Made by a program: the position numbers and the translations under genes. The notes under the pieces are model-generated. The model had not been told where the DNA came from and searched no databases. It worked only from the letters and a program-made list of their open reading frames with translations. A stretch of 64,000 nucleotides of DNA. It comes from Pseudomonadota bacterium. GTDB lineage: Bacteria > Pseudomonadota > Alphaproteobacteria > Acetobacterales > Acetobacteraceae. Every line of letters starts with the position of its first letter. Within the stretch, counting starts at the first letter, position 1. This document shows, piece after piece, positions 57,084 to 64,000 of the stretch. The stretch spans positions 1 through 64,000 of the forward strand of contig JAJZFB010000023.1 of the NCBI GenBank assembly GCA_021805545.1, in the 5' to 3' direction.

Positions 57084-57611
57084 GTGCGCCCTGCCAAGCT
57101 GACCACCCCTTTTTTATTCGCGGCAATGCTCGTTTTGCCGGGCTGCGCGGTGTTTTCCGACGCGCCGCATTATCGTGGCATTGCTGTTTCCCGGCACGAT
57201 ATTAAAGAACTGACGCCCGGCCTCTCGCGGCAGGACGATGTGGAGGCCGTGCTTGGCCCGCCGACTTTCATCCCGCCATTCAACCAGAATGACTGGGTGT
57301 ATGTGGCGCAGGTCACCAAGATGCGCATTGGCCGCACCGAAGGGGTGAATAGCCAGAATGTGGTGGTGGTGGCCTTTAATAGCGATGGCACGCTGAAAAG
57401 CGTGACGGAAAAAAATCTCAAATCCGCTATTCCGGCCTCCATGGAGCAGCACACAACGCCAGTGCCGGGCGGTTCGGCCGGCTTTATCCAGCAGCTTATC
57501 GGCGGGGTGGGCAGCTACAACCCGCTGGGTGCGGCGCAAGATACCAGCGCTGGCGCCGCTACCCCGGGGGCCAATGTTGGCAGCAGCGGCAGCTCTGGCA
57601 CGGGGTTTTAG
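57084..57611 (+). CDS. bamE: Outer membrane protein assembly factor BamE-like lipoprotein
   Basis: A 175-residue lipoprotein of the BAM complex. The signal ends in LVLPGCAVF (lipobox), and the SmpA/OmlA fold follows: IKELTPGLSRQDDVEAVLGPPTFIPPFNQNDWVYVAQ. The C-terminal ~70 residues are a low-complexity Gly/Ser/Ala tail not common to BamE. The start is GTG. It is divergent from the YceD-like gene, 128 bp away. Confidence 0.87.
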   Translation: MRPAKLTTPFLFAAMLVLPGCAVFSDAPHYRGIAVSRHDIKELTPGLSRQDDVEAVLGPPTFIPPFNQNDWVYVAQVTKMRIGRTEGVNSQNVVVVAFNSDGTLKSVTEKNLKSAIPASMEQHTTPVPGGSAGFIQQLIGGVGSYNPLGAAQDTSAGAATPGANVGSSGSSGTGF

Positions 57612-57612
57612 C

Positions 57613-59202
57613 ATGCGGCGGCGGGAACTGGTTATTGGCGGGGCTTTGGCGCTTGGCGGCGCGGCGGCCAGGGCGCAGGCGCTTGTGGGTGCGCCGCCAG
57701 TTTCCTCCCCCATCGCCGCACCAGCCCCTAACCCTCAGGCGGCCTGGCTGGACGACAAAATTGGCCCAGGCTTCTCGCGTAGCGTGATTATCCGCTGGGG
57801 CGACGGTGTAATGCCCAGCTCGCCCCCCTTCAAACCCGCCGCCATGAACACGGCGCAGGCCGATGGCCAGTTTCCCTACGATGGCGTGCTCGCCGGGATG
57901 ATTAATCCACCGCCCGCCGAAGATGGCACGCCCCGCTTGGTGATGGTGGTGGCAACGCCGGATATTCCCGCGCGCATGGTGTTCCCCTCGGGCCAGGATC
58001 AGCCCGTTATCGCCGGGCGCATGCAGGGCGTTACGGTGGTGAACCTGCAATATCTGGGCGGGCGCTGGGTGACGGTGGATGGCGGCTATCAGTCACGCCG
58101 CTTGTCCGATTCCGTGCTCTGTGCCCTATCTGGCCCCGCGGCGGCCCAAGTGGGCAGCACAGTACAGGGGATACTCGCCCCCGCCGCGGGCTGCCCCACC
58201 CCCTGGAGCAGCGTGCTGCTGGCCGAGGACCACACGGCACAATGGCTGAAGCGCCTGGAAGACGTGGGGTACGGCTATGGCGACCCGGCCCAGGCCGCGC
58301 GTTTTGGCTGGCTGGTGGAGCTTAAGCCGCTCGACCCCAATAATATTCCCGTTAAACGCACGGCGCTGGGGCGCATCGCGCGCGGCGGCGTGGCCGCCAC
58401 ACAAACGGCAGATGGCCGCCCGGTGGTGTTTTTCACCCAGGACTCGGCATCCGGCGCGTTGTTCCGCTTTGTTGCCGCCACCAACGCCACCGATGGCTCG
58501 GCGCTGGATTCCGGCCAGCTCTCGGTGGCGCAAATCTCCGGTGTGAACATCAACTGGGTGAATTTGGGCACGGATGTGCCCACCCTTGCCGGCCTGGCAG
58601 GCGCGGCGCAGGCGGCGGGCGCGGAAATGTTCGATTCGCCCGGCGGGCTGGCGCTGAGCGCGGATGGCAGCACGCTTTATATGGCCTGCAGCGGCAACCC
58701 AGACCGCGCCAGCCCGGATGCGCTTAACCCGCGCGCGGGGGATGATAACGGCCATGTCGTCATCTTCTCCATCCCCGGCGGCGATGTGACCGCAAGCACT
58801 TTCGGCGCCGGCCTGGCGCTGGTGGCGGGCAACCCGGCCACGGCCCAAGGCACACAATACCCCGATAGCTCCACTTGCTGGCTGCGCAAGCCACGCACCC
58901 TCTCGCTGGACAAGAATGGCCAGCTCTGGATTGGCACGAACCAGGGCGGAGACACATCGCAAACAGCGGATGGGCTGTTCATTCTGCCGCAGGACGGCCC
59001 TTTGCGAATGGCTTACCTCGCTCCCGCGGGCGCGGCCATTGGCGGTGCGGCGTTCGATCCCGGCACGCATACCGTGTTCGGCATGGTGCGCCACCCTGGC
59101 GCCACACCCGGGGCCAGCTTTTTCAACCCGGCAACGCGCTGGCCGACCCTACGGCCCGATATGCCGCCGCAAAGCACAGTGGTGGGTCTGGCGGCGGCAT
59201 GA
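57613..59202 (+). CDS. PhoX-like (DUF839) exported protein
   Basis: A 529-residue protein of the PhoX/DUF839 family. MRRRELVIGGALALGGAAARAQA is a Tat-type signal. In the mature part, CPTPWSSVLLAEDH is the family's TPWGT...EE-like segment, ARFGWLVELKPLDP and KRTALGRIARGGVA the R-x-GW-VE-D / LGRF blocks, and FDSPGGLALSADGSTLYMACSG a beta-propeller blade. PhoX proteins are calcium/iron phosphatases; whether this one is active is uncertain because some ligand residues differ. It lies 1 bp after bamE. Confidence 0.75.
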   Translation: MRRRELVIGGALALGGAAARAQALVGAPPVSSPIAAPAPNPQAAWLDDKIGPGFSRSVIIRWGDGVMPSSPPFKPAAMNTAQADGQFPYDGVLAGMINPPPAEDGTPRLVMVVATPDIPARMVFPSGQDQPVIAGRMQGVTVVNLQYLGGRWVTVDGGYQSRRLSDSVLCALSGPAAAQVGSTVQGILAPAAGCPTPWSSVLLAEDHTAQWLKRLEDVGYGYGDPAQAARFGWLVELKPLDPNNIPVKRTALGRIARGGVAATQTADGRPVVFFTQDSASGALFRFVAATNATDGSALDSGQLSVAQISGVNINWVNLGTDVPTLAGLAGAAQAAGAEMFDSPGGLALSADGSTLYMACSGNPDRASPDALNPRAGDDNGHVVIFSIPGGDVTASTFGAGLALVAGNPATAQGTQYPDSSTCWLRKPRTLSLDKNGQLWIGTNQGGDTSQTADGLFILPQDGPLRMAYLAPAGAAIGGAAFDPGTHTVFGMVRHPGATPGASFFNPATRWPTLRPDMPPQSTVVGLAAA

Positions 59203-59207
59203 TCCAG

Positions 59208-59239
59208 ATCATCCGGCTCTGAATCAATGAAGTAGAGCG
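59208..59239. repeat. Dispersed intergenic repeat, copy D (partial, inverted)
   Basis: ATCATCCGGCTCTGAATCAA followed by TGAAGTAGAGCG is the reverse complement of the 3' part of copies B and C, with one or two changes. It begins 5 nt after the PhoX-like stop and lies in the gap before the convergent thioesterase gene. Confidence 0.7.
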
Positions 59240-59311
59240 GTGCGGCATATGATGCTGGGAGATAAGGCCGCGCGTGTTTGCGGGTGAGCAGAACGCACCG
59301 CCTGGCCATGC

Positions 59312-59746
59312 TCAAACGGGTGGCTTGAACATCAGCGTTTCCAGCACCGCGCGCGTGGCCGGGGTAATTGGCGCCGGGCGATGGGCGTGCTTGTCCACCT
59401 GCACCATCACGCTTTGCGCGGAAACCACGCAAATATCGTTGTTGAACAAGGCCTGGTGCAGAACCATCGAGCTGGTGCCGATGGATTTAACCGCCGTGCC
59501 AACATGCACCAAGCCTGGCCAGCGCATCTCGTTGCGGTAATCTATCTCGATACGCGCGATGACGAAGGTGAATTGCTCGTGATTCCAGGCATCGATCTGC
59601 GGATGGCTGAGCAGCCCGGCCCGGCCGGTTTCCAGCAACGTAACATAGACGGCGTTGTTGATATGGCCCAGCGCGTCCATGTCGCCATAACGCAGCTTGT
59701 CATAATCCTTGAACGGAAAATCTTCGAGTTTCAGCAGGCTGGTCAT
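59312..59746 (-). CDS. Hotdog-fold acyl-CoA thioesterase
   Basis: A 144-residue 4-hydroxybenzoyl-CoA-thioesterase-type protein. LRYGDMDALGHINNAVYVTLLETGRAGLL has the conserved R-x-x-D-x-D-x-x-GH-N-N-x-x-Y pattern with the catalytic Asp near residue 25. It hydrolyses acyl-CoAs; the substrate is unknown. It lies 7 bp downstream of the FAD oxidoreductase and is probably in its operon. Confidence 0.88.
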   Translation of the reverse strand: MTSLLKLEDFPFKDYDKLRYGDMDALGHINNAVYVTLLETGRAGLLSHPQIDAWNHEQFTFVIARIEIDYRNEMRWPGLVHVGTAVKSIGTSSMVLHQALFNNDICVVSAQSVMVQVDKHAHRPAPITPATRAVLETLMFKPPV

Positions 59747-59753
59747 GGGCTCC

Positions 59754-61136
59754 TCAGGGAATGGTTTTACCGGGATTAAACAACCCGGCGGGGTCGAACG
59801 CCGTTTTCAGGCGGCGCATCATGGAAAGCGCCTCAGGCGATTTATGCGCCGCCATGCTGTTCAGGCGAAACTGCCCAACGCCATGCTCGGCCGAAAAACT
59901 GCCGCCAAGCTGCACGGCAAGGCACTCCACGGCGCTGGTGATGGCGGGTTTGTTGAGATCCGCCAGCGCCATGCCCCCGGGCGGGCGGATATTGATGTGC
60001 AGATTGCCATCGCCCAGATGGCCGAAAATATTGAGGCGGCAGCCGGCGAAATCGCGGGCGATAAGCGTCTGCGTGGCCGCCACCATTTCCGCCATGCGGC
60101 TGAGCGGCACGGAAATATCATGCTTCACCGCGCCACCCGCGTGCAGCTCGCCTTCCGGTATGGCCTCGCGCAGCCCCATGAGCATTTTGCGTTGCTGGCT
60201 GGACTGGGCAATGACCGCATCCAGCGCCGTGCCCTCGGCCATCGCCTCTTCCAGTGCACGCTCGATAAGAAGCTGCGGCGCGGCATCTTCCTCCAGCGCG
60301 GAGACTTCCAGCAGCAGGTAAGATGGCGCCTTGAAAGGCGGCGTGCCGCCGAGATGGATGGCCTCATCCGTCATGAACTCGCACAAGGTAAGCGCCGGGC
60401 CGGCGCTGGCGCGCACAGCCTGGAACAGCGCCATGGCATCCGCCGCCGTGCCTACCCCCACCAGCGCGGTGGCCACGGCGCGCGGCGCCGGGTGCAGGCG
60501 CAGGCACGCGGCGGTGATGATGCCGAGCGTGCCCTCCGCGCCGATGAAAAGCTGCTTGAGGTCGTAGCCCGAATTGTCCTTGGGCAGCGCGTTCAGCCCA
60601 TGCCAGATGGTGCCATCCGCCAGCACCACCTCCAACCCCAGTACCTGGGCGCGCATATTGCCGTAAGAGAGCACCTGCACCCCGCCCGCATTGGTGGAGA
60701 TGGCGCCGCCAATCTGCGCCGTGCCATCGGCCGCGAAGGACACGGGAAAAAGCCGCCCGGCTTCCGCCGCCGCTTGCCGCAGCCTGGCAAGCGGCACCCC
60801 AGCCTCGGCAATGGCGCAATTAGCCGCAAGATCAAGGCCGCGGACCTGGTTCATGCGGTTGAAGCTGAGGATGAGCTGCGCCCGCCCCGCAATGGGCACG
60901 CCGCCCGCCACCAGCCCGGTATTGCCGCCCTGGGGCACGATGGCGGCATTATGGGCGGCGCATAATTTTACAATTTCAGAGACTTGTTCCGCAGTTTTGG
61001 GGAAGGCCACGGCCACAGCCGGGTTTTGCGCAAGGCCGCGCCAATCGCGCTCGAACGGGGCGCGATCCCCTGGCGTGGTGAGAACGCCGCCTTGGCCGAG
61101 CAGCGCGCTAAGGGCGGTAAGCAAGGGCATGACCAT
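59754..61136 (-). CDS. FAD-linked 2-hydroxyacid dehydrogenase (GlcD/D-2-HG dehydrogenase type)
   Basis: A 460-residue FAD oxidoreductase with an N-terminal FAD_binding_4 part and C-terminal FAD_oxidase_C part. VPQGGNTGLVAGGVP is the pyrophosphate-binding block, QIGGAISTNAGGVQVLSYGNMRAQVLGLEVVLADG the core, GAEGTLGIITAACLRLHP follows, and FGHLGDGNLHINI plus SAEHGVGQF are the metal/substrate motifs of the C-terminal domain. It is similar to D-lactate, glycolate and D-2-hydroxyglutarate dehydrogenases. A TTG at 61166 could extend it by 10 residues; ATG 61136 is preferred. Confidence 0.88.
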   Translation of the reverse strand: MVMPLLTALSALLGQGGVLTTPGDRAPFERDWRGLAQNPAVAVAFPKTAEQVSEIVKLCAAHNAAIVPQGGNTGLVAGGVPIAGRAQLILSFNRMNQVRGLDLAANCAIAEAGVPLARLRQAAAEAGRLFPVSFAADGTAQIGGAISTNAGGVQVLSYGNMRAQVLGLEVVLADGTIWHGLNALPKDNSGYDLKQLFIGAEGTLGIITAACLRLHPAPRAVATALVGVGTAADAMALFQAVRASAGPALTLCEFMTDEAIHLGGTPPFKAPSYLLLEVSALEEDAAPQLLIERALEEAMAEGTALDAVIAQSSQQRKMLMGLREAIPEGELHAGGAVKHDISVPLSRMAEMVAATQTLIARDFAGCRLNIFGHLGDGNLHINIRPPGGMALADLNKPAITSAVECLAVQLGGSFSAEHGVGQFRLNSMAAHKSPEALSMMRRLKTAFDPAGLFNPGKTIP

Positions 61137-61185
61137 TAGGTTGGGTTGGCGCGCCTTATTGGTCAAGGCGCCCTGCCCTGGGCGC

Positions 61186-61932
61186 TTACTTGGCCTTGTT
61201 CAGTTTATGCGCCAGCGCCTCTTCCGCCGTGGCAACACCGCCATGCGCAGCACTCCAGGCCATTGGGTTTTCCAGAAATTTACGCACACCGGAAAGCGCT
61301 GCGTCGGAGAAATAAGAGTGCGATTTGGCCGCTTCCAGCACATCCCACCAGGTGCAGAGATGGTGCAGGGCGATGTCCATGCTCTTCAGCGTTTCGAACG
61401 AGCCGGGGAACACGCCATAGAAGAACACGACGAAGGTGTGGTTGCAGATGGCCCCGGCCTCGCGCAGCGCCTTGGCGAACTGGATTTTGGAGCCGCCATC
61501 GGTGGTGAGGTCTTCCACCAGCAGCGTGTTCAGCCCGTCCGGCACGTCGCCTTCAATAAGGGCATTGCGGCCAAAGCCCTTGGGCTGTTTGCGCACATAG
61601 GCCATGGGGGCGTGCATGCGCTCGGCAATCCAGGCGGCGAAGGGAATGCCCGCCGTCTCGCCGCCGGCCACGGCCTGAATGGCCTCGATGCCGACATGGC
61701 GGGCGATTTTCTCCACCGCCAGATCGCAGATTTTGGCGCGCGCGCGGGGGAAATAGATGATCTTGCGGCAATCTATATAGACAGGCGATTTCCAGCCGGA
61801 GGTGAGCGTGTAGGGCTCCTCGGGCCGGAAATTCACGGCCTTGATCTCCAGCAGCAGTTTTGCCGTGGTCAGGGCCGCGTCCCGGTCCCAATCCGTCGCC
61901 CAGTCGATCTTCGCCGCAATTCGCCCGCTCAT
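61186..61932 (-). CDS. pyrE: Orotate phosphoribosyltransferase
   Basis: A 248-residue PRTase that makes OMP from orotate and PRPP. TSGWKSPVYIDCRKIIYFP is the orotate-binding segment, AGGETAGIPFAAWIAERM the core, AYVRKQPKGFGRNALIEG the flexible Lys loop, and NTLLVEDLTTDGGSKIQFAKAL the PRPP motif. The C-terminal extension (about 50 residues after WWDVLEA) is seen in some alphaproteobacterial enzymes. ATG 61932 is chosen. It is divergent from icd with 160 bp between. Confidence 0.93.
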   Translation of the reverse strand: MSGRIAAKIDWATDWDRDAALTTAKLLLEIKAVNFRPEEPYTLTSGWKSPVYIDCRKIIYFPRARAKICDLAVEKIARHVGIEAIQAVAGGETAGIPFAAWIAERMHAPMAYVRKQPKGFGRNALIEGDVPDGLNTLLVEDLTTDGGSKIQFAKALREAGAICNHTFVVFFYGVFPGSFETLKSMDIALHHLCTWWDVLEAAKSHSYFSDAALSGVRKFLENPMAWSAAHGGVATAEEALAHKLNKAK

Positions 61933-62092
61933 TACATGCTCCTTGACACGCCAGCCCCCGCAATATCGCGGCGGCGGCGTTACGTCCATGGCCCAAAACC
62001 GCGCATTTCCGCTGTGCCTCTAACCTATACGTTAGGCTTGTGTGGCGGCGCTGGGGTGATATTGAGGGGGCGCATTTCCTGGAGAAAGTTAT

Positions 62093-63307
62093 ATGGCCAA
62101 GATTAAAGTTAAAAACCCCGTGGTGGAAATGGACGGCGACGAGATGACCCGGATTATCTGGGGCTTCATCAAGGACAAGCTGATTCTGCCATACCTGGAC
62201 ATCGACCTGAAATATTTCGATCTTGGCATTGAGCACCGCGACGCAACCAATGACCAGGTGACCATCGATTCCGCCCTGGCCACCAAACAGTATGGCGTGG
62301 CCGTTAAATGCGCCACCATTACCCCAGACGAGGCGCGGGTTGAGGAATTCGGCCTGAAGAAGATGTGGCGCAGCCCCAATGGCACCATCCGCAACATTCT
62401 GGATGGCACGATTTTCCGCGAGCCTATTATTTGCGCGAACGTACCGCGCCTGGTGCCGCATTGGAGCCAGCCGATTGTGATTGGCCGCCATGCCTATGGC
62501 GACATCTACCGTGCCGCCGAGACCAAAATTCCCGGCCCGGGCAAGGTGAGCCTGGTGTACCAGCCGGCTGACGGCAGCGAGCCGACGGTGCTGGAAGTGC
62601 ATGACTTCAAAGGCCCGGGCTGCGCGCTTGGCATTCATAACACCGTTGCCTCGATAGAGGGGTTTGCCCGTGCCAGCTTCAATTACGGCCTGGCCCGCAA
62701 TTTCCCCGTCTATCTCTCCACCAAAAATACTATTCTCAAAGCCTATGACGGCACCTTCAAGGATACGTTCCAGGCGGTGTTCGACAAGGAATTCGCCGAT
62801 AAGTTCCAGAAGGCGGGGCTGACCTATGAGCACCGGCTGATTGACGACATGGTGGCCTGCGCCCTGAAATGGGAAGGCGGCTATGTGTGGGCCTGCAAGA
62901 ATTACGACGGCGACGTGGAATCCGACATTGTGGCGCAGGGTTTTGGTTCGCTGGGCCTGATGACCTCGGTGCTGCTGAACCCGGATGGCTCGGTTGTGGA
63001 ATCGGAAGCCGCGCACGGCACGGTGACGCGCCATTACCGCGAGCACCAGAAGGGCCGCACCACCTCCACCAACCCCATCGCCTCCATCTTTGCCTGGACG
63101 CGCGGGCTGGTATACCGCGGCAAGTTTGACGGCACGCCAGACGTGACCGCCTTTGCCGAAACGCTGGAGCGGGTGTGCATAGAGACCGTGGAAGCGGGCT
63201 ATATGACAAAGGATTTGGCGATACTGATTGCCAAGGACGCGCCGTGGCTGAACACGCAGGCGTTTTTGGATAAGATCGACGCTAATTTGCAGGCGGCGAT
63301 GAAGTGA
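62093..63307 (+). CDS. icd: Isocitrate dehydrogenase (NADP-dependent)
   Basis: A 404-residue homodimeric isocitrate dehydrogenase of the type shared with eukaryotes. [16 protein letters not shown] is the start hallmark, [20 protein letters not shown] appears as [19 protein letters not shown] (isocitrate-binding Ser/Arg), [26 protein letters not shown] has the metal-binding Asp, and [12 protein letters not shown] the NADP-binding loop. A GGAGAAAG ribosome site is in place. It turns over isocitrate in the TCA cycle next to citrate synthase at the other end of the window. Confidence 0.96.
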   Translation: MAKIKVKNPVVEMDGDEMTRIIWGFIKDKLILPYLDIDLKYFDLGIEHRDATNDQVTIDSALATKQYGVAVKCATITPDEARVEEFGLKKMWRSPNGTIRNILDGTIFREPIICANVPRLVPHWSQPIVIGRHAYGDIYRAAETKIPGPGKVSLVYQPADGSEPTVLEVHDFKGPGCALGIHNTVASIEGFARASFNYGLARNFPVYLSTKNTILKAYDGTFKDTFQAVFDKEFADKFQKAGLTYEHRLIDDMVACALKWEGGYVWACKNYDGDVESDIVAQGFGSLGLMTSVLLNPDGSVVESEAAHGTVTRHYREHQKGRTTSTNPIASIFAWTRGLVYRGKFDGTPDVTAFAETLERVCIETVEAGYMTKDLAILIAKDAPWLNTQAFLDKIDANLQAAMK

Positions 63308-63315
63308 TGCGGCAA

Positions 63316-63348
63316 GGGCCGGTGGTATGATGCCACCGGCCCTTTTTT
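63316..63348 (+). terminator. Intrinsic terminator after icd
   Basis: Stem GGGCCGGTGG / CCACCGGCCC with a 7-nt loop and a T6 run, 8 nt after the icd stop. The T-run abuts the stop codon of the convergent gene. Confidence 0.93.
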
Positions 63349-64000
63349 ATACCGCTATGTCTTCTTCCTTGAATTCCCGGACGAGACGCGTGGACTCAAA
63401 ACGGGCGATTGCCTCTGCTTGTTCTGCCCGGTAGCGCTGTTCAACTTCAACATTCCAGTGATCGCCGATTTTTTGTATTTCATCGCTGGCCGGGGGTTCA
63501 GGCAATTTCTGCACATCACCAAGCCCCAGACGATCAAAGAAATGCTGCACTACGGCCTGACGGTTTTTTACCATTGTTTCGTACCGGAGATTGCTGAATG
63601 TGCGCCCCCACGTGCGTAGAAGTTTGATGTTGTCGTTTTCTTGCGCGTGAATGTGTGCGAGCCACTCGGTAATTTTCTCTGCATCATAGAGGGGCGTGGA
63701 AGGAGCGCCATTTTCAGTCGAGTGATAGCGGCCAGAGCTAACCGCGCGATAGAGGGAGACTGCCTGCGCGACTATATTTTCGCGCCAAAGATTAAAATAG
63801 ACCGTAGCTTCGTTAAAGCTGCTAAAGAATTCCGTTTCGCCGAGCAATTCGATATCAATGTGCCGGGCCTCCATGCCAAATACACCGTTCTGTGTTTTGT
63901 TGCAGCATTGCAGAATAGATAGAAATGCTCTTGCTTCATTGGCGTTGAGCCCCCTTGCCACATCACGCACGAAGTCTGGGTTGATATACTCCTCAGGGTT
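63347..64000 (-). CDS. Stf0-like sulfotransferase, C-terminal part (cut by right edge)
   Basis: An open frame of 217 codons running off the window; in-frame sequence continues upstream of the first GTG (NPEEYINPDFV), so the start is outside. VYFNLWRENIVAQAVSLYRAV resembles the R-x-x-K/N-x-x-QA-S-x-x-RA block of Stf0 trehalose sulfotransferases, and DRLGL, ARFESTRLVREFKEE fit the family's C-terminus. It has fewer G/C than its neighbours. It would move sulfate from PAPS to a sugar or other acceptor; no sulfation genes are visible in the window. Confidence 0.6.
   Translation of the reverse strand, partial: NPEEYINPDFVRDVARGLNANEARAFLSILQCCNKTQNGVFGMEARHIDIELLGETEFFSSFNEATVYFNLWRENIVAQAVSLYRAVSSGRYHSTENGAPSTPLYDAEKITEWLAHIHAQENDNIKLLRTWGRTFSNLRYETMVKNRQAVVQHFFDRLGLGDVQKLPEPPASDEIQKIGDHWNVEVEQRYRAEQAEAIARFESTRLVREFKEEDIAV

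Noticed and set aside
1-64000. CRISPR array, insertion sequence, prophage or rRNA operon
   Set aside because: No regularly spaced direct repeats, transposase or integrase frames, phage structural genes or rRNA segments were seen in any part of the window.

Overview
The window is a dense, high-GC stretch of an alphaproteobacterial chromosome. Several blocks are typical of Alphaproteobacteria: plsX-fabH-ihfA-merR behind rpmF and a YceD-like gene, a DUF815 ATPase opposite yajC, ccmCDEFGHI, and sdhE followed by mfd. A DUF6134-type exported protein, a PhoX-like protein and the general gene style suggest Acetobacteraceae (an Acidocella or Acidiphilium relative). That assignment is inferred from protein style, not from a marker-gene tree. 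No rRNA, insertion sequence, prophage or CRISPR array is visible.

Layout. 1-2.6 kb: start of gltA (cut by the left edge), a SixA-like phosphatase, a DUF6134 protein and a small conserved gene. 2.8-6.4 kb: class I ribonucleotide reductase, with nrdA and nrdB separated by 640 bp that hold an odd tRNA-Thr. 6.7-12 kb: a membrane acyltransferase, then a glycerol-kinase / two-FAD-protein operon that looks like glycerol 3-phosphate oxidation, divergent from an Lrp-type regulator. 12.6-16.7 kb: a CtaG-like membrane protein, a TrmN6-like methylase, a polyprenyl diphosphate synthase, yajC, a DUF815 ATPase and tRNA-Ser. 17-23.5 kb: a seven-gene overlapping operon (mltB-like, rlpA-like, tmk, holB, metG, tatD, MBL hydrolase). 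23.6-28.9 kb: a YcgN-like protein, a YgjP-like peptidase, a large Ala/Gln-rich membrane protein, an aldo/keto reductase and a methyltransferase.

28.9-37.7 kb looks accessory and catabolic: ferredoxin-P450-SDR on one strand, two TetR regulators, a Rieske ring-hydroxylating oxygenase with a small partner protein, two divergent TauD/TfdA-type 2-oxoglutarate dioxygenases, and a ligand-binding protein without a signal peptide. These genes could together oxygenate one hydrophobic or aromatic substrate under TetR control. The substrate cannot be read from the sequence.

37.8-52.4 kb: msrA, an EVE-domain gene, cytochrome c maturation genes ccmC-ccmI, the succinate dehydrogenase assembly factors sdhAF4 and sdhE, mfd, recG, a NUDIX gene, a glutathione peroxidase, mazG and a beta carbonic anhydrase. 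52.7-63.3 kb: tRNA-Pro, merR, ihfA, fabH, plsX, rpmF, a YceD-like gene, bamE, a PhoX-like gene, a thioesterase, an FAD-linked 2-hydroxyacid dehydrogenase, pyrE and icd. The right edge cuts an Stf0-like sulfotransferase gene.

The strongest unexplained signals are non-coding. Two near-identical long palindromes differ by compensatory base-pair changes. A dispersed repeat sits between four convergent gene pairs and even supplies the last codons of one gene. The tRNA-Thr has a 23-nt D-loop. A 20-bp perfect inverted repeat spans the end of a TetR gene in front of the Rieske oxygenase.
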